Of a stretch of DNA of 33,966 bases, positions 21,466-30,348 are shown one piece after another (the first letter of the stretch is position 1; every line of letters begins with the position of its first letter). The translations under genes and the position numbers were made by a program. The DNA is taken from IMG/VR virus record IMGVR_UViG_3300023208_000010, positions 1 to 33,966 of that record. The stretch is one strand, 5' to 3'. The DNA comes from a virus. Under the pieces are notes generated by a model. That model had not been told where the DNA came from. It saw only the letters and a program-made list of their open reading frames with translations, and ran no database searches.

Positions 21466-21827
21466 GCAGCAACGGGGGCTTGGCGGCGGAAATCCGCGCG
21501 TCGCTTGGTGCGGCGAAGCAAGAGCGCGGCGCGATGATGCGCCGCCTGGCGCGGCTGAGCGAGCGCCACCAGAATTATCGCGCGCTGTTCTATGACGAGG
21601 CGACGGGCGAGCTGAAGCCGAGTGCCGCCTATTTCATCCACGATATCGCCCGGCAGGCAGGCATGCACCGCACCGCCTTTTCGGAGAGCGCGCACGCGAT
21701 GGCGCACAAGTCCGGCATGCGCGACCTGGTGCTGTTCATCCTGGGCGTGATCGACATGGACCCGAGCGAAATGAACGATTTGAACGCGCAGCTGCGCAAA
21801 CTGGAAAGGGACGGCAATGGCGGATGA
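21462..21827 (+). CDS. Bbp19-like small phage protein
   Basis: This 121-residue protein starts by ATGA overlap with the portal and overlaps the scaffold gene by 11 bp. The conserved core RHQNYRALFYDE..GELKPSAAYFIHDIARQAG, HRTAFSE and a hydrophobic helix LVLFILGVIDM resemble the Bbp19-type protein encoded near portal genes of podoviruses. Its function is unknown; the gene order suggests a capsid or assembly role. The assignment rests on gene order and pattern. Confidence 0.65.
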   Translation: MSSNGGLAAEIRASLGAAKQERGAMMRRLARLSERHQNYRALFYDEATGELKPSAAYFIHDIARQAGMHRTAFSESAHAMAHKSGMRDLVLFILGVIDMDPSEMNDLNAQLRKLERDGNGG

Positions 21828-22680
21828 GAATGGCACGGGCGATCAGGGGCAGGGCGGCGGCGGTGCGCCAGCGGGATCCGGGGGCGGTGCCGCTGGCGCA
21901 CTGGCCGCGCCGCCTGCTGCCGGTGGCGATGGCGGGCAGGGCGGCGGCGGTGCTGCCAGCTGGCTGGACGCGCTGCCCGATGACCTGAAAGGCAACGCCA
22001 CGCTGGCCCGCTACAAGTCGATCGACGAGCTGGCGCGCGGCCATATCGAAGCGCGCAGCGTCGCGAGCTCCCGTGTGCCGCAGCCCGGCGACAGCGAGGA
22101 AAGCTTCAACGCCTTTGCCGCCGCCATCCGCCCCGAGACGCCGGATGCCTACAAGATTGAGGTGCCGGAAGGTCAGCCGACTGAATATGCCGAGACGATG
22201 CGCGGCGTGTTCCACCAGGCGGGGCTGCACCCGAAGCAGGTGGAAATAATCGTCGCGGCCAACAATGCGCAGGCCGAGGCGCTGGCGCAGCAGGCCGACC
22301 AGGCGGTCGAGGCGTTCAAGGCCGAGCGCGGTGCAGCCTATGCGCAGGAGCTGGGCCAGGTGCAGGCGTTCATGAAGAAGCTGGGCGTCGACGAGGCGAC
22401 GGTGAGCAATGCCGAAAAGGCGCTGGGCAGCAACAACCTGATGACGTTCATGTGGAAGCTGGCCGAAATGTCGGGCGAGATGCAGCGCGTCGATGGCGAC
22501 CCGGCCATGGATGCCAATATCGCCGCGCTTTCGCTGGAACAGGCCGAGGCCAAGAGCAAGGAATTGCTGGCCGACAAGGAGTTTGCCGCGAAGATCAACC
22601 GGGGCGATGCGGCGGCGCTGGCGCAGCACAACCAGCTGATTGCGCGGATCGCGCAGCTGCGCGGTCAACGCCGAGCGTGA
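21817..22680 (+). CDS. capsid assembly scaffolding protein
   Basis: This 287-residue protein is near the size of T7 gp9 (307). It has a Gly/Ala-rich disordered start (residues 1-45), then WLDALPDDLKGNATLARYKSIDELARG, and ETPDAYKIEVPEGQP. A long helical region from about 130 to 200 (KQVEIIVAANNAQAEALAQQADQAVEAFKAE) is followed by a basic C-terminus (IAQLRGQRRA). A helical, acidic protein with a basic end is typical of scaffolds that direct capsid assembly and leave before DNA packaging. It precedes the major capsid gene, as expected. Confidence 0.85.
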   Translation: MADENGTGDQGQGGGGAPAGSGGGAAGALAAPPAAGGDGGQGGGGAASWLDALPDDLKGNATLARYKSIDELARGHIEARSVASSRVPQPGDSEESFNAFAAAIRPETPDAYKIEVPEGQPTEYAETMRGVFHQAGLHPKQVEIIVAANNAQAEALAQQADQAVEAFKAERGAAYAQELGQVQAFMKKLGVDEATVSNAEKALGSNNLMTFMWKLAEMSGEMQRVDGDPAMDANIAALSLEQAEAKSKELLADKEFAAKINRGDAAALAQHNQLIARIAQLRGQRRA

Positions 22681-22698
22681 AATTCAACGCGCGATGCG

Positions 22699-22728
22699 TT
22701 GACAAGTTTCGCCATTTGTGAAAATCAT
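22699..22728 (+). promoter_or_regulatory. capsid-gene promoter with operator
   Basis: TTGACA (22699-22704) is followed after 18 bp by AATCAT (22723-22728). The operator TTTCGCCATTTGTGAAA occupies 22707-22723, between them. This is the best match to a sigma-70 -35 box in the set and the fullest copy of the phage dyad. It gives the capsid gene its own regulated promoter about 200 bp upstream. Confidence 0.75.
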
Positions 22729-22835
22729 GCGCCCGCGTCTTCAGTGATGCGGGCGCAACCTCTTCCGGCCACCCCGATGCGCGCGTTCCGCCGCATGGCT
22801 CCGGTGCAAACCAGCGAAAGCAGCGGCGCGGAACG
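22728..22835 (+). other. structured leader of the capsid transcript
   Basis: TGCGCCCGC (22728-22736) and GCGGGCGCA (22749-22757) form a 9-bp hairpin, and CGTTCCGC (22784-22791) pairs with GCGGAACG (22828-22835). Together with the promoter they fill the 250 bp between scaffold and capsid, which contains no convincing gene. Such hairpins could stabilise the capsid mRNA or reduce readthrough from the scaffold gene. Confidence 0.5.
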
Positions 22836-22931
22836 TGGGCGCGATATCTCCACCAGATTGGCCCTGCGTGCAGCAGTCACCCCGATCGAAGCCACCAGAC
22901 ATAGCAACTTTGGTCCTTCGGGAGACTTACA

Positions 22932-23906
22932 ATGGCAATCGAGAATTGGGCTGATACGACCCGCACCGTCGAATATGAAAAGTCGGTCGAGTTTCAGCTG
23001 AACCAGCAGCCGGGCATGCTCAAGCCCATGGCTACCCAGTATAATTCGACCAGCAGCAAGAAGCAGATCACCGATCGCTTCGACGACATGTATGCCGAGG
23101 AAATCGATGAGCGGAACGGTGATACCAAGAACACCGACACCGATGTCGAGCGTCGCTGGATCCACAAGCCCAAGCGCGCTTCGGTCGCGCCGCTGCTGGA
23201 CCCGGATGACGAAATGTCCACCGAGGTCGGCCTGCGATCGCCGCTGGCGGTGGGCGTGGCCAAGGCCATCCGCCGCTACCAGGACGACAAGTGGCTGGAA
23301 GGCTTTTATGGCCCGGCCTATACCGGCGAAGAAGGCCTGACGTCGGTTCCGTTCAAGTCGGCGAACATCATTGCCGCCGATTTTGGAGAGACTGCCGGCA
23401 CGCATGTCGGCCTGACGCTGAAGAAGCTGCGCCAGGTGCGCAAGCTGGCCCGTCAGCGGTTCGTCGATACCCAGGCCGAGCAGCTGAACATGCTGATCAC
23501 GGCCGAGGAAGTCGACGATCTGTTCGAGATCGACCAGTTCCTGAACAGCCGCTACAACCCGGACAGCCAGCGCCGCCGCTACACGCCGATGAGCGAGGAT
23601 GCCAAGCAGGCGCTGCAGGATGGCGAGCCTTCGCCGTTTTTGGGCATCGTCTTCTGGCCGGTGGAATTCACCAACCCGAAGGCGTTCAAGCGCGTCAATG
23701 CGGCGGGCCTGACCACCAATGGCAGCGGCCATCGTCGCTGCCCGGTGTGGGTGAACAGCGGCATGGCGTTCTGCACCTGGCTGGATTTCACCACCAAGGT
23801 CGACGAGCGCGCCGACAAGAACCACAGCACGCAGTTCGCTGCCTATACCTGTGGCCGCGCGTCGCGCACCAACGAGGACAAGTGCTTCATCGTCGAATGC
23901 AACTGA
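22932..23906 (+). CDS. major capsid protein
   Basis: GGGAG lies 7 bp before the ATG. The 324-residue protein begins AIENWADTTRTVEYEKSVEF, with a region rich in charged residues (FDDMYAEEIDERNGDTKN) and RASVAPLLDPDDEMSTEVGLRSPLAV. A later FLGIVFWPVEFTNP and the end CGRASRTNEDKCFIVEC are also typical. Position between scaffold and tail genes, its own promoter and the length all fit an HK97-fold major capsid protein of a short-tailed phage (T7 gp10A is 345 residues). It would form the icosahedral shell in hundreds of copies. Confidence 0.85.
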   Translation: MAIENWADTTRTVEYEKSVEFQLNQQPGMLKPMATQYNSTSSKKQITDRFDDMYAEEIDERNGDTKNTDTDVERRWIHKPKRASVAPLLDPDDEMSTEVGLRSPLAVGVAKAIRRYQDDKWLEGFYGPAYTGEEGLTSVPFKSANIIAADFGETAGTHVGLTLKKLRQVRKLARQRFVDTQAEQLNMLITAEEVDDLFEIDQFLNSRYNPDSQRRRYTPMSEDAKQALQDGEPSPFLGIVFWPVEFTNPKAFKRVNAAGLTTNGSGHRRCPVWVNSGMAFCTWLDFTTKVDERADKNHSTQFAAYTCGRASRTNEDKCFIVECN

Positions 23907-23915
23907 CCGCCTGAA

Positions 23916-23935
23916 GGGGCGGCGGTTGCCGCCCC
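23916..23935 (+). terminator. hairpin after the capsid gene
   Basis: GGGGCGGC (23916-23923) pairs with GCCGCCCC (23928-23935) around a GGTT loop, 10 bp after the capsid stop. No T run follows. It may act as a 3' stabiliser or a partial stop that lets capsid mRNA exceed that of the following gene. Confidence 0.5.
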
Positions 23936-23972
23936 GGATGGGAGCCAGAGGCTTTCAATCGGAGTTATCGAA

Positions 23973-24416
23973 ATGGGTAATGCAGCAGAATTGATCGGCG
24001 TGACGGACGGCAGCGTCAGCCCCGCCAAGAAGAGCGACGGTCGCCGCCAGGATGCGAAGCTGCGCATCAAGACGGCAACGCTCAACCTTGCCTCGTCCAC
24101 GGTGGACAAGGTGGCGGGCACGGTGAACAACCTTTTCAAGCTGCCGCGCGGCTGCGGCTATGAAGGGATCATGGTGCAGTCGAGCGTCAGCCTCACCACC
24201 TCGCAGCTGAAGTTCGGGATCGTCGGCGACGATGCGATCTTTGGCGCGCTGAAGGCCTATGGCACCACGGCAGAGGCCGAGGTGAAATGGGGCAGCGTGG
24301 CGCAGAAGGGGGCGACGCCTTCGGACGACGATCGCATGGTCATCATGACCAGCGGCACGGCGGACCTGCCCGGCGCGGGCATCGTGCGCGTGACGCTTTT
24401 CTATTCGGGCCGCTGA
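23973..24416 (+). CDS. head decoration-like protein (147 aa)
   Basis: GGAG lies 8 bp before the ATG. The 147-residue protein is beta-rich, with alternating small and hydrophobic residues (KLRIKTATLNLASSTVDKVAG, GYEGIMVQSSVSLTTSQLKFG, GIVRVTLFYSG). There is no signal peptide. Its place directly after the capsid gene, its size and its fold-like pattern fit a capsid decoration or minor head protein. I do not recognise the family by sequence, so the role comes from gene order. Confidence 0.65.
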   Translation: MGNAAELIGVTDGSVSPAKKSDGRRQDAKLRIKTATLNLASSTVDKVAGTVNNLFKLPRGCGYEGIMVQSSVSLTTSQLKFGIVGDDAIFGALKAYGTTAEAEVKWGSVAQKGATPSDDDRMVIMTSGTADLPGAGIVRVTLFYSGR

Positions 24417-24429
24417 TCCGGCGCGAACA

Positions 24430-24486
24430 GGCGCTGGCGGTCGGCCCTTTGGATCAACAGGGAACGGAAAACCGACCGCCAGCGCC
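24430..24486 (+). terminator. strong rho-independent-like terminator before the tail genes
   Basis: GGCGCTGGCGGTCGG (24430-24444) and CCGACCGCCAGCGCC (24472-24486) are perfect 15-bp inverted repeats with a 27-base loop, followed by GCCTTTT. It lies after the decoration gene and 31 bp before the tail tubular A start. It would separate abundant head transcripts from tail transcripts. Confidence 0.75.
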
Positions 24487-24517
24487 GCCTTTTCACTAAT
24501 TATACAGGAACAAAGCC

Positions 24518-25153
24518 ATGGCCGTGCAGCAGAGCGTGACGCGCATTGCGAACCGGGCTTATGTGCTGCTTGGCCAAGACAGCCGCATCGATTCGATCGA
24601 CAGCTCCACGAACGCGGCGCAGCGGGTCAAGGCCGTATGGGATGGCGCGCGCGATACCGTGCTTTCGCTGCATCCCTGGAATTTCGCCACCAAGCGCCAG
24701 ATGCTGGAACGCGACACCGAGACGGTGCCCGCGTTCGGATGGTCCTATCGCTTCCGTCTGCCCGCCGATTGCCTGCGCTGGCTGCCGCCCGCGCGCGATG
24801 ACCGCGACTATGTGTTTGCAGTCGAGGAAGACGGGTTTTTGCTGTGCAATGACGAGGGGCCGATTCCGGCGCGCTTCATCTATCGCAACGAGGACGTGAC
24901 GCGCTGGTCGAGCAGCTTCATCACCGCGATGAGCTATCAGCTGGCGCTGGAAATGTGCGAGTCCGCGACCGAGCAGAAGGGGCTGCGCGACCGGCTGCTG
25001 AACGATCGTGACGAGGCGGTGCGCGAGGCCAAGAAGCTGGACGGGCTGGCCAGCGGCGACCGCGAGCGCGGGAATGTGGTGGCACAATCGCGCATCCTGT
25101 CTGCCCGCCATGGTGGAACGGGCCGTGGGGGCCGCTATGTGAGATATCGCTGA
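24518..25153 (+). CDS. tail tubular protein A (gp11-like)
   Basis: AGGA lies upstream of the ATG. The 211-residue protein resembles T7 gp11 (196 residues): QSVTRIANRAYVLLGQD, SIDSSTNAAQRVKAVWDGARDTVLSLHPWNFA, YRFRLPADCLRW and a charged helical end (DEAVREAKKLDGLASGD). It would form the adaptor ring between portal and nozzle and help keep the DNA in the head. The stop overlaps the start of the tubular B gene. Confidence 0.9.
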   Translation: MAVQQSVTRIANRAYVLLGQDSRIDSIDSSTNAAQRVKAVWDGARDTVLSLHPWNFATKRQMLERDTETVPAFGWSYRFRLPADCLRWLPPARDDRDYVFAVEEDGFLLCNDEGPIPARFIYRNEDVTRWSSSFITAMSYQLALEMCESATEQKGLRDRLLNDRDEAVREAKKLDGLASGDRERGNVVAQSRILSARHGGTGRGGRYVRYR

Positions 25154-27432
25154 TGAGCACGGTTTCTCCGCGCCAGACCAGCTTTAACGGCGGTCAGATC
25201 AGCCCGCGCATGCAGGGGCGGATCGATCAGAATATCTATTCGATATCGGTGGAGCAGATGGTGGGCTGGCTGCCGCTGCTGCAGGGACCGGCTGAAGCTG
25301 CGCCGGGCTTTCAGTTCATCGAGAAGTGCAAGCAAGCGGCGCGGTGCATCCCGTTCGAGTTCAACGTCACCCAGGGCTATGTGATCGAGGCCGGAGCGGG
25401 CTATTTCCGCTTCTGGACCAATGGCGGGCAAATCCTTTCCGGCGGCGCACCCTACGAGATTGCGACGCCCTATACCTACGACCAGGTCAAGCGGCTGTTC
25501 TATGTGCAGTCGGCGGACGTGCTTTACCTGTTCCACCCCGATGTGCAGCCGCGCAAGCTGACGCGCACCAGCGCGACCACCTTCACGCTGACCGCGATCG
25601 AGTTCAAGCAGGGGCCGTTCGAGCGGCAGAACCGCGACGAGGGCGTGATCGTGAGCGCCAGCGGCGTGACCGGATCGATCACGCTGAGCTGCAATGCGGC
25701 GATCTTTGCGGCGGGCGATGTGGGCGGGCTGTTCCGCATCGAGGCGGGCGACCTGGGCGATATCCCTTCATGGGAGCCAGGCATCACGATAGCAGTGGGT
25801 CAACTGCGCCAGTGGAGCGATCGCGTCTATCGCTGCGCCGGGGTGGGCGCTGGCGGCAAGACGGGGACCGTGCCGCCGATCCATGGCGAGGGCGTCGAAT
25901 GGGACGGCATGGGCAGCGGCACCGATATCAACAACAAGGCCGCTGGCGGGGTGCAGTGGGAGTATCTGCACGATCGATTCGGGATCGTGCAGATTACGGG
26001 CTTTACCGATGCCGAGACCGTGACCGGCACGGTGCAGCGCCGCCTGCCGTTCACGGCCAGCGGCACCTATGACTATACCGGCGGCTATCGCCCCCCCGAG
26101 GAAACCCCGTGGGAGCCGATCGAAACCGGCGTGGCCTATGCCTATGGCACCTGGCGCTGGGCCTTTGGTGCATTCAGCCCGCGCCGGGGCTGGCCGAGCT
26201 GCGGCGCGATCTGGCAGGAGCGGCTGATCGTCGCCAAGGATTCGACGATTGACGGCAGCGTCATCGGCGATTTCGAGAACATGGCAGCCTATAACGAGTT
26301 CGGCGCGATCACGCTGGACATGGCGTTTCGCGTCACGATCCCCAATCCCAACCCGATCCGCTGGCTGATGGCCGAGACGCGGCTGATGATCGGCACGGCG
26401 ATTGCCGAATATGTGATGGGGCCGAGCAATGCCGCGAGCGGCATCGGCCCGGGCAATATCGCGATCGACATGCAGAGCAATGCGGGCAGCGCCATCCAGA
26501 ACCCGGTGATGATCGACGGGCGCGCGGTGTTCGTGCAGAGCGCCAAGCGCAAGATCGTCGAGTTCGGCTATCAGCTGCAGCGCGACCGCTATGAAGCGCC
26601 GGACCTGACCCGCTTTGCCGATGACATTGGCGACCCGGGCTTTGTCGAGCTGGCATGGGCCAAGGAAACCGAAAAGCACCTATGGGCCTGCCGGGGTGAC
26701 GGCACGCTGGCGGCGGCGCTGTATCTGCCGACCGAGCAGGCGCTTGGCTGGGCAGTGCGCAAGCTGGCACCCGGCCTATCGGCAAAGTCGATCTGCACGA
26801 TCAGCGACGAGGCGGGCGAGCGCGCGGAATTGTGGTGCATCGCGCAGCTGGGCAGCGAGCATCTGATGCTGCGCATGAGCCGGGTGCGGCACAGCAGCGA
26901 TGACGATAGCGATATCATCATGAGCGATGCGGCGGGCGTGTATGAAGGCAGCCCGGTGACGACGATCAGCGATATCGACTGGCTGCAGGGGCGCGAGGTC
27001 GAGATACTGGCCGACGGCAAATATGCGGGGCTGAAAACGGTGAGCGCGGCGGGCGTGCTGACGCTGCCCTATGCCGCGAGCAAGGTGACATTCGGCCTGC
27101 CGTTCCCGGCCTATATGGACCTGCTGGAACCGGAAGCCGGCGGCGACAATGGCCCGGCGCAGGGCAAGAAGAAGCGCATCTTTCGCGTGCACATGCGCGT
27201 GTGGCGATCGATGGCGCTGGCGCTGGAAGTGCATGGGCAGGACGTGGGTGTGCTGCCCGTGCAGCGATCCGACAGCCCGTTCAACGAGGCGTTCACGCCG
27301 CTGACCGGCGAACAGATATTCGAGCCCGGCGGCGAGCATGATCGGCGCGCGCGGGTGCGCGTGTCGCGGGTTGCGCCGCACCCCGCAACGCTGCTGGCGA
27401 TCACGCACTACATGACGGTGGAACAGCGGTGA
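25153..27432 (+). CDS. tail tubular protein B (gp12-like nozzle)
   Basis: This is a 759-residue beta-rich protein, near T7 gp12 (794). The start, SPRQTSFNGGQISPRMQGR, is the usual opening of this family. The middle contains YVIEAGAGYFRFWTNGGQ, ADVLYLFHPDVQPRKL and GYRPPEETPWEP, and later RVSRVAPHPATLLAI. It would build the nozzle of the short tail through which DNA leaves. The ATG at 25153 overlaps the end of the tubular A gene. The length and lack of frame breaks suggest an intact gene. Confidence 0.9.
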   Translation: MSTVSPRQTSFNGGQISPRMQGRIDQNIYSISVEQMVGWLPLLQGPAEAAPGFQFIEKCKQAARCIPFEFNVTQGYVIEAGAGYFRFWTNGGQILSGGAPYEIATPYTYDQVKRLFYVQSADVLYLFHPDVQPRKLTRTSATTFTLTAIEFKQGPFERQNRDEGVIVSASGVTGSITLSCNAAIFAAGDVGGLFRIEAGDLGDIPSWEPGITIAVGQLRQWSDRVYRCAGVGAGGKTGTVPPIHGEGVEWDGMGSGTDINNKAAGGVQWEYLHDRFGIVQITGFTDAETVTGTVQRRLPFTASGTYDYTGGYRPPEETPWEPIETGVAYAYGTWRWAFGAFSPRRGWPSCGAIWQERLIVAKDSTIDGSVIGDFENMAAYNEFGAITLDMAFRVTIPNPNPIRWLMAETRLMIGTAIAEYVMGPSNAASGIGPGNIAIDMQSNAGSAIQNPVMIDGRAVFVQSAKRKIVEFGYQLQRDRYEAPDLTRFADDIGDPGFVELAWAKETEKHLWACRGDGTLAAALYLPTEQALGWAVRKLAPGLSAKSICTISDEAGERAELWCIAQLGSEHLMLRMSRVRHSSDDDSDIIMSDAAGVYEGSPVTTISDIDWLQGREVEILADGKYAGLKTVSAAGVLTLPYAASKVTFGLPFPAYMDLLEPEAGGDNGPAQGKKKRIFRVHMRVWRSMALALEVHGQDVGVLPVQRSDSPFNEAFTPLTGEQIFEPGGEHDRRARVRVSRVAPHPATLLAITHYMTVEQR

Positions 27433-27881
27433 TCTTTATCCGACCCTTCAAGCCCGCCGACATGGTGGATATTGCCGTGCAGCAGGGCCAGATCGCGCTG
27501 GGCGAGGCCGGGCTGGTGACGCTGGCGCAGGGCCGCGAATATGCGGCAAGCGGCCCGGCGCAGGCGTTCACGCGCGGCATTGACGGGCCGCTGCTGTGCC
27601 TGGCGGGGCTGCGCCAGACGCATCCGCATTATGCCACGGCCTGGTGCGTGATGGCTGATGGCAAGCGCCATGATTTCGTGGCGATCACGCGGGCCTGCCG
27701 CCTGATGCTGGACTTTCACCCGCAATACACCCGCATCGATACGCTGGTGCACGTGGATTACGAGGCGGGGCACCGCTGGGCGCAGCTGCTGGGCTTTGAG
27801 CCCGCACATGTGCTGCGCCATGCCGCGCCCGATGGGGGCGACATGATGCTGTATGAGCTGAAGCGAAAGGCACAAGGATGA
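27429..27881 (+). CDS. gp13-like GNAT-related virion protein
   Basis: This gene starts with GTG at 27429, overlapping the tubular B stop (GTGA). The 150-residue product begins IFIRPFKPADMVDIAVQQ and has a central sheet/helix pattern (LAGLRQTHPHYATAWCVMADGKRHDF). It ends HRWAQLLGFEPAHVL..AAPDGGDMMLYEL, the arrangement of GNAT-fold proteins and of the T7 gp13 type (138 residues), which has this fold. Gene order (between tubular B and the gp14-like gene) matches T7. Whether it keeps acyltransferase activity is not clear; gp13 of T7 acts in virion assembly. Confidence 0.75.
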   Translation: MIFIRPFKPADMVDIAVQQGQIALGEAGLVTLAQGREYAASGPAQAFTRGIDGPLLCLAGLRQTHPHYATAWCVMADGKRHDFVAITRACRLMLDFHPQYTRIDTLVHVDYEAGHRWAQLLGFEPAHVLRHAAPDGGDMMLYELKRKAQG

Positions 27882-28498
27882 GCGCGGGGGTATTGATCGG
27901 CCTGCAGGCGTTTTCGTCGCTGACGGGCGCGCTGGACAGATTCGGCGCGGCGCGCAACGAGGCCAAGGCGCTATCCGAGAATGCCCGCCGCACCGAATAT
28001 GACGGCGCGATCCAGGGGCAGGAAATGCGCCGGGAAAGCCGTGCGGCGATCGGCGAGCAGCTGGCGGCGGGGGCAGGCAGCGGCATCGCGATCGGCACGG
28101 GATCCGCGCTGGACCTGATCGGCGAGAGCGCGCAGGAAGCCGAGTTCGAAATTCTGAACCTGCGGCAGCAGGCGGCGGACCAGGCGGCGGGACTGCGTTA
28201 CCAGGCCAAGGTGATCCGGCGCGGCGCGACGGCGCAGCTGTTCCGCGATGTCATCAATATCGGAACGCAGGCAGCGTCGGCAGCTTCGGGCGCTGGCGAT
28301 GCAGCGGCCATCAGCGCGGCGCGCGGGCGCGAGCGCGCAAGCATGCTGCCGCGCGAAAGCGGCACGGGGATTCCGCTGCCGGGCAGTTCGCTGGTTGCAC
28401 GCCAGCCCGCCGGTTCGCTGGCGCGTCGCCGCCTTGACCCGATGGGCATGGACAGTGGCCGGTTTGACCCGGTGCTGAATTGGAGGGGGCCGCGCTGA
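27878..28498 (+). CDS. gp14-like internal virion protein
   Basis: This 206-residue protein follows the gp13-like gene with an ATGA overlap. It is rich in Ala, Gly and Arg. It has a helical core (NEAKALSENARRTEYDGAI, GQEMRRESRAAIGEQLAAGAG) with Gly-rich segments that could insert into a membrane, and a proline/arginine-rich tail. T7 gp14 (196 residues) has the same place and size and is injected into the host outer membrane during infection. The assignment is mainly by order. Confidence 0.75.
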   Translation: MSAGVLIGLQAFSSLTGALDRFGAARNEAKALSENARRTEYDGAIQGQEMRRESRAAIGEQLAAGAGSGIAIGTGSALDLIGESAQEAEFEILNLRQQAADQAAGLRYQAKVIRRGATAQLFRDVINIGTQAASAASGAGDAAAISAARGRERASMLPRESGTGIPLPGSSLVARQPAGSLARRRLDPMGMDSGRFDPVLNWRGPR

Positions 28499-30348
28499 TG
28501 GGCATGCAGCCGATCCGGGCGCGCGTGCGCCCTACCGTCACCGCGCTGCAACCGGCAGACCGCCGCTATGCCACCAGCGGCGTGGGCGATGCGCTGGCCG
28601 GTGCCGCTGGCCAGATGCTGCAGGACCAGCAGCAGCGCCAGCAGGTGCGGGACACCGTGGACGATATCGACGCTCGTATTGCCGAGCGGGAACGCCAGCA
28701 GCGTCGGCAGGTCTCGTTCACAGACGGCTTCGCTCGCTACGCCCAAGAGCAGGCCGACATGCGCGTCTGGCTGGCGAACAATCCGCCTGATGTGGCGGGC
28801 AAAGACTATGCCGTAAAAGTCCAGGAGTATGTGCAGGGTCGCATGGCCAATTTCAGGGCATCGCTCGACCCGGACGAGGAAGTGCAGCTCCGCTTCGGGC
28901 TGATCACAAGGCAGTTCGAAAGCGAGCAGATAGCGAATGCCCAGATCATCGAGGGCAAGGCGCGATCGCAAGCGCAGGCCGATAACTACGCGGTCTGGCG
29001 CGAGACGCAGAGCAACAACATCTATGAGACGATGTCCGATGAGACCGCGCGCCAAGCGCTGGTGCAGTCCGGGCAGATACTGGCGGCGCTCGAGGGCGTT
29101 GACGGAAACACCAAGGCCAAGCTGGCGCGCGAAGATGCGCAGGCCTTTACCCGCGCACTGATCACGGGGCTTAGCGACAAGGGCCAGCATGAAAAAGCCG
29201 GGGCGCTGCTGGACAGTGGCCTGGTCAATGGTGTGTTCGACGATGAGCAGATGAAGCAGCTGCGTCGTCAGGTTGGCCTCTCGCGCGAGCGAGCGGAACT
29301 GGAAGCGGAAAGGGCGCAGCGTGAAGCCGAGGCCGGGCTGAAGGAAGAATATGATGGGATCGTCCAGCGTGCCGAGGATGGCGTCGCCAGCCCAGCGCAG
29401 TTGCAGCGCGCCGCCGCAATCGCCAAGCAAATCGGCACGGATTCCGACCAGTATGAGATCGAGAAGCTGACGATCGTCAACCAGACCGCGGCGTCGCTGC
29501 AAGGCGCTTCGATCCGGCAGATCGACACGGCGATCAGCACGGTGCAGGCGCGCATCGCGCGGGCGGGCGACAAGGCGACGGTGACGGATCGTCTGTCGCT
29601 GCAGAAGATGCAGGATATTCGCAAAGATCGGGTGACCGAACAGGGGGCCAGGTACAAGGCGATGCTGGCCGAGGGTCCGCAGGGAGTGCTCGCGGTTCTG
29701 CGGGAACTGGACGGATATGACCGGGAGACGCGGTTCCAGATCGCCAATGAGGCGCAGGATGGGCTGGGCATCGTCTCGTTGCTGGGGGCCAAGATGCGCG
29801 GGCTGGCGGTGGAAGGCAGGGCGATGCCGGAAACGCGAAAGGAGCTGGCCCCCGACGAAAAGGTCAAGCCGGCGATGAAGAAATTCCTCGGTCGCGTGCG
29901 GCGCGAGCTTGGCCCGGAGTATGACGCCTATCTGGATGTGGCCGCCGATATCTACACCGCTGCATCGGCATCGCGCGGGAGGGCGGCGTTCGACGAGAAG
30001 GCGTTCGGGCACTATGTCAATCAGGTGTTCGGCGCCACGCAGCGCCCGAACGGCGTGATGCAGGGCGGGATCGGCACCTATCTCGAGGAGAAAGTGCAGC
30101 TGCCCGATGACTATACCGAAAGCGAGTTCATCAGGTCGATCCATCGCTACGATTTTGCGCCTGCCCGGAACCCGCGCGGCGGCAAGATTCCGAAGGACTT
30201 CATCACGCAGCATACGATCCCCGAATATGTGCGCGATGACCCGGACGGTCGCCCCGTGTACCAGTTCCGCGACCGGCAGGGTGAGCTAATTCTGAGGGAG
30301 GGCGGCGGGCCCATGCTGGTCAAGATACCGCCGAAGGTGCGCCGATGA
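28498..30348 (+). CDS. gp15-like internal virion protein
   Basis: The ATG at 28498 overlaps the previous stop (TGATG) and follows GGAGGGGG by 8 bp; a non-ATG start further upstream is less likely. The 616-residue product is highly helical and charged (QQQRQQVRDTVDDIDARI, ERERQQRRQVS, ELEAERAQREAEAGLKEEY), with the long alpha-helical character of T7 gp15 (747 residues). The C-terminal 150 residues include a folded part (RRELGPEYDAYLDVAADIYTAA). It would be ejected with the DNA and bridge the periplasm together with the gp16-like protein. No enzymatic motif seen. Confidence 0.8.
   Translation: MGMQPIRARVRPTVTALQPADRRYATSGVGDALAGAAGQMLQDQQQRQQVRDTVDDIDARIAERERQQRRQVSFTDGFARYAQEQADMRVWLANNPPDVAGKDYAVKVQEYVQGRMANFRASLDPDEEVQLRFGLITRQFESEQIANAQIIEGKARSQAQADNYAVWRETQSNNIYETMSDETARQALVQSGQILAALEGVDGNTKAKLAREDAQAFTRALITGLSDKGQHEKAGALLDSGLVNGVFDDEQMKQLRRQVGLSRERAELEAERAQREAEAGLKEEYDGIVQRAEDGVASPAQLQRAAAIAKQIGTDSDQYEIEKLTIVNQTAASLQGASIRQIDTAISTVQARIARAGDKATVTDRLSLQKMQDIRKDRVTEQGARYKAMLAEGPQGVLAVLRELDGYDRETRFQIANEAQDGLGIVSLLGAKMRGLAVEGRAMPETRKELAPDEKVKPAMKKFLGRVRRELGPEYDAYLDVAADIYTAASASRGRAAFDEKAFGHYVNQVFGATQRPNGVMQGGIGTYLEEKVQLPDDYTESEFIRSIHRYDFAPARNPRGGKIPKDFITQHTIPEYVRDDPDGRPVYQFRDRQGELILREGGGPMLVKIPPKVRR

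Noticed and set aside
22699-23001. Short frame between scaffold and capsid
   Set aside because: It overlaps the operator-promoter and hairpins and enters the capsid gene in another frame, without a ribosome site.
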